DNA of 6,733 nt, taken from JACMLD01 sp039915085 (lineage in GTDB: Bacteria; Bacteroidota; Bacteroidia; Chitinophagales; Chitinophagaceae). Positions 1 to 5,872 of the stretch are shown one piece after another. Made by a program: the position numbers and the translations under genes. Positions within the stretch are counted from its first letter, which is position 1. The number at the start of each line of letters is the position of its first letter. Location: positions 1 to 6,733 of the forward strand of contig JBDSOC010000224.1 of NCBI GenBank assembly GCA_039915085.1, read 5' to 3'. The notes under the pieces were generated by a model. The model ran no database searches. It had not been told where the DNA came from and worked only from the letters and a program-made list of their open reading frames with translations.

Positions 1-1
1 T

Positions 2-238
2 ATGTCTGCGCATGAACAATTGATTGAAACCTTTGCTATTAACAACCGCACCAATTTATATTTACTGGAAGCTATCAGGGAAGAACACCTGGCAGATGTT
101 TACACGGGTTCTAAGGGACGCAATGCCAGTAAACATGAAGCGCACCACCGGGGACAAATAATGATCATACTTAAACAAGACGGCCATCTGGTAGATAAAA
201 AGGTGCATTTTGGTATCTGGGAATGGGGCGTGCGGTAA
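2..238 (+). pseudogene. DinB/YfiT-like protein, internally shortened (78 aa)
   Basis: The product combines the first helix of a DinB-like four-helix-bundle protein with its last helix. Residues 5-30 (EQLIETFAINNRTNLYLLEAI and following) match the usual N-terminal helix. Residues 45-52 (HEAHHRGQ) are the C-terminal metal-binding helix with HxxxH histidines H45 and H49, and the tail (VDKKVHFGIWEWG) is the normal family ending. Family members are usually about 150-170 residues. Here the N-terminal 'SKGRN' stretch near 37-41 runs almost directly into HEAHHRGQ, so roughly 80 central residues appear to be missing in frame, including the helix that supplies the third metal histidine. The ATG lies at the second base of the window, so no upstream signal can be seen and a longer N-terminus cannot be excluded. 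DinB-like proteins are metal-dependent and include thiol transferases and stress proteins, but this copy probably cannot form the bundle. Family membership is fairly sure; calling it a remnant is inference. Confidence 0.6.
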
Positions 239-239
239 C

Positions 240-334
240 ATGGATTTGGAATTAATAGTTAAACTGCAAATTTTCTCATTAACACAGCATGCTGCGATAA
301 AAGACCAATTCCAAATTCACAATTTCAAATTCCT
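240..334. repeat. Inverted plus tandem copies of a 14-nt AT-rich unit between convergent genes
   Basis: A 14-nt unit at 307-320 (AATTCCAAATTCAC) is followed directly by a second copy at 321-334 (AATTTCAAATTCCT, 11 of 14 identical). An inverted copy lies at 240-253 (ATGGATTTGGAATT, 12 of 14 against the reverse complement of the first unit). The perfect inverted core is 244-253 paired with 307-316, enclosing 53 bases. The interior contains a 10-bp perfect palindrome, CAGCATGCTG, at 285-294. The last copy runs into the stop codon of the minus-strand sppA gene (333-335). The position between two converging genes would suit a bidirectional terminator or a small dispersed intergenic repeat; the sequence alone does not decide which. 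Confidence 0.5.
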
Positions 335-2099
335 ATTGTATTGTTACATCAAACGGCATTCTGGCCTGCGTGTTTCCCACTGATTGTTGTATTCTTTTAA
401 TAGAATTGTAGATAGCAGCACCTTGTCCACCCAATTCTTCTTTCATAGCTTTTGCCTGCATGCTTTTTTTATATCCGCCAAAAAAGGTTTCCCACCAGCT
501 TAATGGCTCGGGGTATTCTTTTACCCGGTATTCTTTTAACCTGGCCATGCGGCCGGCACAGTCTACTGCGTCTTGCAAGCTACCCAATTTATCAGCCAGG
601 CTTAAAGAAATGCCTCTTGTCCCTGTCCAAACCCTGCCTTGCCCGATACTGTCCACCAACGCAACATTGATTTTCCTTCCTTCTGATACCCGGTGCAGGA
701 AAGTATTGTAAATACTGTCAACATCATTTTGTAAAAATCTTTTTTCTATGTCGTTTAACGGGCGGCTGGCAGTTGGCAGATCTGCATACTCACTTGTTTT
801 CACGCCGTCAAAAGTAATCCCAAGCTTATCATTAAAAAATTTTTGCAAATTAGGAACGATACTGAAAACACCAATTGACCCGGTTAATGTATTGGCTTGT
901 GTAAAAATGCTGTCGGCTCCGCAAGACATATAATACCCCCCTGAAGCAGCATAATCACCAAAGCTCAGGACCACTGGTTTTTGTTTTTTTGCAAGGTTCA
1001 GTTCACGCCACATATTCTCGCTGGCCATTGCACTTCCGCCACCACTGTTTACCCTTATTACAATTGCTTTTACATTGTCATCCATTCTTGCTGTTCTTAT
1101 CAGAGACCGGTAGGTATCTCCACCAATCTGTCCTTTTTCTCCTTTGCCATCCACAATATCGCCCTGCGCAAAAATCAGCGCAATTTTATCTGTACCCGCA
1201 CCTGTTTTATAACTAACAGCTTTGGCATATTTACCTGCTACAATAAAATTAATTTTATCTTTCGTATCAATTCCCAGTTGTTTTTTTATCTCAGCTTTTA
1301 CTTCATCGTCGTACCTGGTGCCATCTGTAAGTTTATATTTGACTGCATCATCAGCGGTTTGTATGGCCATCGTTGCAGCATACTGGTGCAGTGATGCAGT
1401 GTCAATATTCCTGGCGGCAGCCGTTTCCGTTAAAAAACGGTTATACAAATCATTCAGGAAAACAGAAGATTGCAGCCGGTTAGCATCGCTCATTTTATCT
1501 GTTCTGAAAGGCTCGGTAGCGCTTTTAAATTTACCTGCATAAAAAATCTGTGGCTCTATACCCAGCTTATCAAGCGTCTGCTTAAAAAACATATACTGCA
1601 GCGCAAATCCTTTCCATTCCAGTCCTCCTTTGGGGTTGCAATACACTTTATCAGCAACATTGGCTATATAATAAGCCCTTTGTGAAATCACATCAGCATA
1701 TGCATAAATAAATTTCTTACTGGTTTTAAAATCCATCAGCGCACTGCGCAATTCATCTGAAGTAGCAAATCCATTGCCATTATCAGCGCATTTTAGATAG
1801 ATGCCTTTTATAGAGCTGTCTGTTTTTGCATATTTAATCAGCCTCACCATATCATACAAGCCCGGCATATCATACTGGTCATCCTTACTTAAGCCGGAAA
1901 GCGGATTATCCTGCGCCTGTTCATTAATAGTTTGACCAAGATCCAGGTATAAAACTCCCTTAGCGCCTATCGCTGGTTTATCGGCAGAAAGATTGCTTGT
2001 AAAGGTGGCTATCGATCCTACGATAATTAAAATAGCTATTACAGCAAATACAGCCATTGCCAGCAATGATGCAAAAAATATTTTAAAGAATTGACCCAT
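333..2099 (-). CDS. sppA: Signal peptide peptidase SppA, 67K type (S49 membrane serine protease)
   Basis: This 588-residue protein has the length and two-domain layout of the long (E. coli-like) SppA, which degrades cleaved signal peptides and other membrane-embedded peptides at the cytoplasmic membrane. A single transmembrane segment spans about residues 5-33, and the rest would lie in the periplasm. The N-terminal domain carries the general-base lysine, K192 in GKFKSATEPF, matching E. coli K209 in its YKSAVEPF stretch. The C-terminal domain carries the nucleophile S386 in DYAASGGYY, matching E. coli S409. Supporting motifs are GGDTYRSLIRTAR at 327-339, RVNSGGGSAMASE at 349-361 and TLTGSIGVF at 404-412. 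E. coli has RVNSPGGS where this protein has RVNSGGGS. The ATG at 2097-2099 places the hydrophobic segment right at the N-terminus. The gene is divergent from folK (67 bp apart) and convergent with the DinB-like gene. The Ser/Lys dyad is complete, so activity is expected. Confidence 0.95.
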   Translation of the reverse strand: MGQFFKIFFASLLAMAVFAVIAILIIVGSIATFTSNLSADKPAIGAKGVLYLDLGQTINEQAQDNPLSGLSKDDQYDMPGLYDMVRLIKYAKTDSSIKGIYLKCADNGNGFATSDELRSALMDFKTSKKFIYAYADVISQRAYYIANVADKVYCNPKGGLEWKGFALQYMFFKQTLDKLGIEPQIFYAGKFKSATEPFRTDKMSDANRLQSSVFLNDLYNRFLTETAAARNIDTASLHQYAATMAIQTADDAVKYKLTDGTRYDDEVKAEIKKQLGIDTKDKINFIVAGKYAKAVSYKTGAGTDKIALIFAQGDIVDGKGEKGQIGGDTYRSLIRTARMDDNVKAIVIRVNSGGGSAMASENMWRELNLAKKQKPVVLSFGDYAASGGYYMSCGADSIFTQANTLTGSIGVFSIVPNLQKFFNDKLGITFDGVKTSEYADLPTASRPLNDIEKRFLQNDVDSIYNTFLHRVSEGRKINVALVDSIGQGRVWTGTRGISLSLADKLGSLQDAVDCAGRMARLKEYRVKEYPEPLSWWETFFGGYKKSMQAKAMKEELGGQGAAIYNSIKRIQQSVGNTQARMPFDVTIQ

Positions 2100-2112
2100 A
2101 ATTTAATCCGAT

Positions 2113-2143
2113 TTTAGGAAGCCGTTAAAAATAAAGATATTTG
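2113..2143 (+). promoter_or_regulatory. Candidate Bacteroidota-type promoter for folK
   Basis: A TTTA at 2113-2116 (-33 consensus TTTG) is separated by 19 bases from GATATTTG at 2136-2143 (-7 consensus TAnnTTTG; only the first base deviates). The -7 element ends 23 bases before the chosen folK ATG, the same distance as the candidate promoter of the MFS gene, giving a short leader. The match rests on loose consensus sequences in AT-rich DNA. Confidence 0.35.
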
Positions 2144-2166
2144 AAAACAGCATTTTGTTACAATAT

Positions 2167-2655
2167 ATGAATACAGTTTATTTACTGACAGGGGGCAATG
2201 TAGGCAATCGCCAGCAATATTTGCAGGAATCTGTCCGCCTGATTGAGGCAACATGTGGAAAAATAATTAACCGCTCAGCAATTTACGAAACAGCAGCGTG
2301 GGGCAAAACAGACCAGGCGGCATTTCTAAACCAGGCGTTGGAACTATCAACACTATTGGCCCCGGCGGCATTGATGAAACAATTACTGGCCATAGAACAT
2401 GCAGCCGGAAGAAAAAGAGCGGAAAAATACGGACCACGCACTATAGACATTGATATACTGTTGTTTAACAGCGAGGTCATTCAAACACCCCTCCTTACTG
2501 TACCGCATGCTCAAATGGCCAACAGGAGGTTTGTACTTGAGCCACTCAATGAAATTGCACCTGCGTATATACATCCCCTATTGAAAAAAAACATTACACA
2601 ATTACTGCAGGTTTGTCCGGATCCTTTACCTGTGAAAAAGTTTTCTGCCATATAA
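2167..2655 (+). CDS. folK: 2-amino-4-hydroxy-6-hydroxymethyldihydropteridine pyrophosphokinase (HPPK)
   Basis: HPPK transfers pyrophosphate from ATP to 6-hydroxymethyl-7,8-dihydropterin in the cytoplasm, preparing it for condensation with p-aminobenzoate in folate synthesis. From the ATG at 2167 the product is 162 residues, the normal family length. The N-terminal strand and glycine loop (YLLTGGNVGNR, 5-15) match the family's GSN loop. Residues 40-61 (YETAAWG...FLNQALEL) match the pterin-binding region. The signature GPRTIDIDILLF at 89-100 provides the two magnesium ligands D94 and D96 (E. coli D95 and D97). VPHAQMANRRFVLEPL at 112-127 is the conserved C-terminal motif. An upstream in-frame TTG at 2155 would add four residues, but the ATG gives the usual 'MN..YLL.GGN' start and leaves room for the promoter. 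The deoxynucleoside kinase follows 50 bp downstream on the same strand, probably in one transcript. Confidence 0.95.
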   Translation: MNTVYLLTGGNVGNRQQYLQESVRLIEATCGKIINRSAIYETAAWGKTDQAAFLNQALELSTLLAPAALMKQLLAIEHAAGRKRAEKYGPRTIDIDILLFNSEVIQTPLLTVPHAQMANRRFVLEPLNEIAPAYIHPLLKKNITQLLQVCPDPLPVKKFSAI

Positions 2656-2705
2656 ATAATTTAGGTCTTAGTATTGCAAAGCAGGCAGCGGCTGCATAAA
2701 AAATT

Positions 2706-3338
2706 ATGAACCATCACTTCATAACAGTTGAAGGAAACATAGGAGCGGGAAAAACAACACTGGCACATATACTGTCCAGGCACTACAATGCACGGCTGGT
2801 GCTGGAAGAATTTACTGATAATCCTTTTTTGCCAAAATTTTACAGCAATCCAAAACAATTTGCTTTTCCGCTGGAGCTTTTTTTTATGGCTGAGCGTTAC
2901 AAACAGTTAAAGGAGCTCATTCATACCAAAGACCTTTTTCAGAGTGTTACCGTCTCTGATTATATTTTCAGTAAATGTTTGTTGTTTGCCAAAGTAAATT
3001 TACCGGAAGAGGAGTTTCATTTGTACCAGCGTTTATTTGATATCATTCACCAGCAATTAATTCAGCCAGATGTATTGATCTACCTTCATTCACCCGTAAA
3101 AAAATTGCAGCAGAATATAAAAAAACGCAACCGCAGTTATGAGCAATCTATCGGAGATGCGTATCTTTTTAATATTCAGGAAACGTATACCAATTATATT
3201 AAACAGCATAATATAAAAACAATTTTTATTGATGCGGCCAACGCAGATTTTCTTGGCAATGATACGCATCTGAAAGTTGTAACTGATGCCCTTGAAACGG
3301 ATTTAGGCGAAGGGCAGCACTATTTTACATTGCCATAA
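2706..3338 (+). CDS. Deoxynucleoside kinase (dCK/dGK/dAK family)
   Basis: The 210-residue product belongs to the non-TK1 deoxynucleoside kinases, which phosphorylate deoxyribonucleosides to monophosphates using ATP in cytoplasmic dNTP salvage. It has a P-loop GNIGAGKTT at 10-18, an EEF at 34-36 supplying the probable catalytic-base glutamate (E35), the NPFLPKFY block at 39-46, the helix AFPLELFFMAERYKQL at 53-68, SDYIFSK at 84-90, PDVLIYLHSPV at 121-131, and an arginine-rich LID KKRNRSYE at 139-146 (R141, R143). Two sites differ from human dCK or Gram-positive dGK by my hand alignment: the base-contacting Gln of 'FQ' is Pro55, and the usual DRS/ERS motif reads SDY. I recall this pattern from other Bacteroidota members, which would make it a subfamily trait. 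Deoxyadenosine is the likeliest substrate by analogy with characterised Flavobacteriia enzymes, but base specificity cannot be read here. It lies 50 bp downstream of folK without an obvious terminator between them. Confidence 0.88.
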   Translation: MNHHFITVEGNIGAGKTTLAHILSRHYNARLVLEEFTDNPFLPKFYSNPKQFAFPLELFFMAERYKQLKELIHTKDLFQSVTVSDYIFSKCLLFAKVNLPEEEFHLYQRLFDIIHQQLIQPDVLIYLHSPVKKLQQNIKKRNRSYEQSIGDAYLFNIQETYTNYIKQHNIKTIFIDAANADFLGNDTHLKVVTDALETDLGEGQHYFTLP

Positions 3339-3358
3339 TTTTTGCCGCTACGCAAAAA
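3339..3358. terminator. Short inverted repeat just after the kinase gene, weak terminator candidate
   Basis: TTTTTGC at 3339-3345 pairs perfectly with GCAAAAA at 3352-3358 around a 6-base loop (CGCTAC), starting immediately after the kinase stop codon. The stem is mostly A/T and no U-tract follows it on the plus strand, so it is not a canonical intrinsic terminator. Its position at the end of the folK-kinase pair is the main argument for a transcript-end role. Confidence 0.3.
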
Positions 3359-3463
3359 AACAATGTTCCGCAAATCCTTCATCTGTACATCCAGGCAATT
3401 TCTTCAATTATTCTTTTAATTAATCGCTAACACGTATTTTAACCGCTTTATAAGTTAATCAAA

Positions 3464-3493
3464 TTTATTTTTCGCCGGTTCTGCCTACCTTTA
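3464..3493 (+). promoter_or_regulatory. Candidate Bacteroidota-type promoter for the MFS exporter gene
   Basis: TTTA at 3464-3467 is followed after 18 bases by TACCTTTA at 3486-3493, which fits the -7 consensus TAnnTTTG except for its last base. The element ends 23 bases before the ATG at 3517, giving a short A-rich leader without a Shine-Dalgarno motif, as is usual in this phylum. The rest of the 178-bp gap holds only the small inverted repeat at its beginning and AT-rich sequence with no credible gene. Confidence 0.4.
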
Positions 3494-3516
3494 TTCAATA
3501 ACGGCAAAAAAGATAA

Positions 3517-4764
3517 ATGGCTATTCTTACACAATCGGATGATCCCTTTGCTTCAATAAAACAAAAAGAATTTCGTACACTCCTTACCGGCAGGTTCCTT
3601 TTTATTATGGGCCTTCGCATGATGAGTACACTGGTGGGCTGGTGGATTTACAATCTCACCAATGCTCCCCTGGCTATTGGTCTTATTGGTTTATCAGAAT
3701 TTTTACCTGCTTTTTCTATGGCGCTCTATGCAGGCCATACCATCGATCTCAGCGAAAAAAGAAAACTGATATTGCGCGGTGTAGCCTTGTACCTGCTGGC
3801 TGCATGCATTTTACTGACATTGTCCACTAAATTTTCTGCCGCTCACCTAAGCAATCACTGGATAGCTATTTGCATTTATACTACCATATTCGGTACTGGT
3901 ATTGTACGTTCCTTTGTCGGTCCCACTTTTAATGTAATACTGGCGTCAATTGTTCCCAAACAAAATTTACAAAATGCCACTACCTGGAACCAGGGCACAT
4001 GGCTCACCGCCTCTGTTTGTGGTCATGCCGCTGGTGGGTTTTTAATTGCCGGCCTGGGCAATACCGGTACACTCACCTGTATTGCATCGTTGATATTCCT
4101 CGCATTGCTGGCATTATTCAAGTTAACACCCAAGCCACCGCTGAATGAAAAAGGTGAGAAAAAAACATGGGATAGTGTAAAAGACGGATTACGGTTTGTT
4201 CTGAACACAAAAGAAGTATTGGGTGCCTTATCGCTCGATCTTTTTGCAGTATTATTTGGTGGTGCAGTGGCGCTGGTACCGGTTTTTGCAAGAGATATTT
4301 TAAAAATAGGGCCGCAGGGTTTTGGCTTTTTAAATGCTGCATCAGATATTGGTTCTATCTGCATTGTAATTATTTTGACCCTGTTTCCCATGCAAAAGCA
4401 ACAGGGTAAAAAATTGTTATTTGCCGTAGCAGGTTTTGGTATTTGCATTATCACATTCGCATTGTCCAAAGTTTTCTGGATATCATTTGCGGCATTACTT
4501 ATCGGCGGTATGCTTGATGGCGTAAGCGTAGTAGTAAGAGGAACTATCATGCAATTAAAAACACCCGATAATATGCGCGGCCGTGTAATGAGTGTAAACT
4601 CTATGTTCATTAATTCAAGTAATGAACTGGGCCAGTTTGAAAGTGGCGTAGCGGCTAAAATCCTGGGAGTAGTACCGTCTGTAATATTTGGAGGTTGTAT
4701 GACATTGCTGGTAGTGCTGGTAACTGCTTTTAAAGCACCGGCGCTGCGGAAACTGGAATATTGA
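3517..4764 (+). CDS. MFS exporter, EntS/MFS_3-like (DHA3-type)
   Basis: A 415-residue integral membrane protein with about 12 hydrophobic helices in two halves joined by a charged cytoplasmic loop near 203-222. The loop between helices 2 and 3 (YAGHTIDLSEKRK, 71-83) is the major-facilitator motif A with D77 and basic residues. The C-terminal half contains NMRGRVMSVNSMFINSSNELGQFESG at 352-377; by recall of the family, this 'RGRV...N..F...SNELG.FESG' pattern is typical of the enterobactin-exporter (EntS)/MFS_3 group. Such proteins are proton-driven exporters of siderophores, macrolides or other small molecules. No siderophore genes are in the window, so the substrate is unknown. The TGA at 4762-4764 is 98 bp before the start of the MBL-fold gene on the same strand; co-transcription is possible. 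A long antisense reading frame across the 3' half is a shadow of this gene. Confidence 0.9.
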   Translation: MAILTQSDDPFASIKQKEFRTLLTGRFLFIMGLRMMSTLVGWWIYNLTNAPLAIGLIGLSEFLPAFSMALYAGHTIDLSEKRKLILRGVALYLLAACILLTLSTKFSAAHLSNHWIAICIYTTIFGTGIVRSFVGPTFNVILASIVPKQNLQNATTWNQGTWLTASVCGHAAGGFLIAGLGNTGTLTCIASLIFLALLALFKLTPKPPLNEKGEKKTWDSVKDGLRFVLNTKEVLGALSLDLFAVLFGGAVALVPVFARDILKIGPQGFGFLNAASDIGSICIVIILTLFPMQKQQGKKLLFAVAGFGICIITFALSKVFWISFAALLIGGMLDGVSVVVRGTIMQLKTPDNMRGRVMSVNSMFINSSNELGQFESGVAAKILGVVPSVIFGGCMTLLVVLVTAFKAPALRKLEY

Positions 4765-4862
4765 CAGTTAGCAACAGGAGTAAACAACCATTACCTTTAT
4801 TTTCCCGTACCAGTTTTATTACATTTATTCATCCTGTTATTTTTATCATAAAAACAATCACC

Positions 4863-5765
4863 ATGCAACGCCGGAATTTTCTTCGCACCACAGCACTCAC
4901 TACAGGTGGCCTTTTGCTTGCCCAAAAAGAAATGCTGGCTGCTTTGTGGCAACAACCTGCTTTTAAAATTACCATGCTTACAAAAGATATGGGCACCTTT
5001 ACTGAGAAAGGCGGCACCATTCTTTTTCTTCTCGGTAAAGACGGAATCGTTGTAGTAGATGCTGAATTCCCTGAGCAATCGCAGCATCTCATTGATGAAT
5101 TGAAAAAGAAAAGTGAAAAGCCCTTTGAATTACTGATAAATACACATCATCATGGTGATCATACTTCGGGTAATATTTCTTTTAAAGGCATTGTAAAGAA
5201 TGTACTGGCACACGAGAATTCTCTGAAGAACCAGAAAAATACAGCCATAGCCCAAAAAACGGAAGACAAGCAACTGTATCCCGACTGGACCTATAGCTCT
5301 GTATGGAACACAAAAGCGGCAGGCGAAAAATATACTTTGTATTATTATGGGCCTGGTCATACCAATGGAGACAGCTTTGTACATTTCGAAAAACAAAATA
5401 TTGTACACACAGGTGATTTGGTATTTAACCGGCGTCATCCATTTATTGACAGAACCGCTGGTGCAAACATAAAAAGCTGGGTCAGTGTTCTGGATAAAGC
5501 CATGAATAAGTTCGATAACAAAACAACTTTTGTATTTGGACATGCCGCAGAAGGCTATAATGTTACCGGTACAAAAGATGATGTAAAAGCATTTCAAACC
5601 TATCTCACCAATTTATTGGCATTTACAGACAGCCAGATAAAAGCTGGCAAAACAAAAGAAGATATATTGAAAGCTACGGAGATACCAGGTTCTCCTGAGT
5701 GGAAAGGCGACGGCATACAAAGACCGCTAACAGCTGCTTATGAAGAATTAACTACTGCTTCATAA
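4863..5765 (+). CDS. Exported metallo-beta-lactamase-fold hydrolase with Tat signal
   Basis: From the ATG at 4863 the product is 300 residues and begins MQRRNFLRTTALTTGGLLLA, a twin-arginine signal (RRNFLR followed by a hydrophobic stretch), so folded, metal-loaded export is predicted. The mature part has the MBL fold: THHHGDHTSGN at 94-104 gives H95, H97, D99 and H100; GPGHTNGD at 163-170 gives H166; HTGDLVF at 182-188 gives D185; FGHA at 225-228 gives H227. This is a complete dinuclear site of the glyoxalase II-like type, with Asp where B1 beta-lactamases have Cys. It is therefore more likely a general MBL-superfamily hydrolase than a true class B1 beta-lactamase. The reading frame extends upstream to a TTG at 4761, but that start would bury the Tat signal 34 residues in. 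It follows the MFS exporter; a joint role is speculation. The natural substrate is unknown. Confidence 0.9.
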   Translation: MQRRNFLRTTALTTGGLLLAQKEMLAALWQQPAFKITMLTKDMGTFTEKGGTILFLLGKDGIVVVDAEFPEQSQHLIDELKKKSEKPFELLINTHHHGDHTSGNISFKGIVKNVLAHENSLKNQKNTAIAQKTEDKQLYPDWTYSSVWNTKAAGEKYTLYYYGPGHTNGDSFVHFEKQNIVHTGDLVFNRRHPFIDRTAGANIKSWVSVLDKAMNKFDNKTTFVFGHAAEGYNVTGTKDDVKAFQTYLTNLLAFTDSQIKAGKTKEDILKATEIPGSPEWKGDGIQRPLTAAYEELTTAS

Positions 5766-5812
5766 GTACATTTTTCCAATTTTTTTAATCTAAATACTTT
5801 AACCAGGCGAAG

Positions 5813-5842
5813 TTTTTTTTCTGATTTTTTTAAGAAAAAAAA
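5813..5842. terminator. Perfect A/T inverted repeat after the MBL gene, possible transcript end
   Basis: TTTTTTTTCT at 5813-5822 is perfectly complementary to AGAAAAAAAA at 5833-5842, with a 10-base loop GATTTTTTTA, starting 48 bases after the MBL stop codon. Almost all pairs are A:T, so the hairpin is weak. The oligo-T in the loop and the extra T-runs at 5771-5775 and 5780-5786 could help transcript release. It also lies immediately upstream of the candidate promoter for the next gene, so an upstream A/T element for that promoter is an alternative. Confidence 0.35.
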
Positions 5843-5845
5843 TTG

Positions 5846-5853
5846 TAGGTTTA
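5846..5853 (+). promoter_or_regulatory. Candidate -7 promoter element for the small secreted protein gene
   Basis: TAGGTTTA matches TAnnTTTG except for the last base and ends 19 bases before the ATG at 5873. The -33 region is a run of T (5825-5831), only a partial TTTG match. Spacing to the start codon is close to that seen for the folK and MFS candidates. Confidence 0.3.
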
Positions 5854-5872
5854 ATTAACAAAAGCCTGTTAT

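Noticed and set aside
285..294. Perfect palindrome CAGCATGCTG as an operator site
   Set aside because: It lies between two gene ends and not near any promoter, and a 10-bp palindrome is not rare enough to claim a binding site; it is noted only as part of the repeat region.
981..1542. Plus-strand open frames inside sppA
   Set aside because: SppA on the minus strand carries all family motifs through this stretch; the antisense translations match nothing and are Cys/Phe/Ser-rich shadows.
2155..2166. TTG start four codons upstream of the folK ATG
   Set aside because: The ATG at 2167 gives the usual HPPK N-terminus and fits the promoter spacing; the TTG extension has no supporting signal.
3363..3419. 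18-codon frame in the gap after the kinase gene
   Set aside because: Too short, no similarity to a known leader peptide and no attenuator-like structure behind it.
4023..4787. Long antisense open frame (254 codons) over the MFS gene
   Set aside because: It is fully complementary to a well-supported transporter, has no recognisable domain and a low-complexity Pro/Thr/Asn-rich translation typical of a shadow frame.
4761..4862. TTG start extending the MBL protein by 34 residues and overlapping the MFS stop
   Set aside because: It would place the twin-arginine signal internally; the ATG at 4863 puts RRNFLR at residues 3-8 as expected.
5130..5597. Minus-strand open frame of 155 codons inside the MBL gene
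   Set aside because: It is antisense to the metal-site motifs of a clear MBL enzyme and has no family features.
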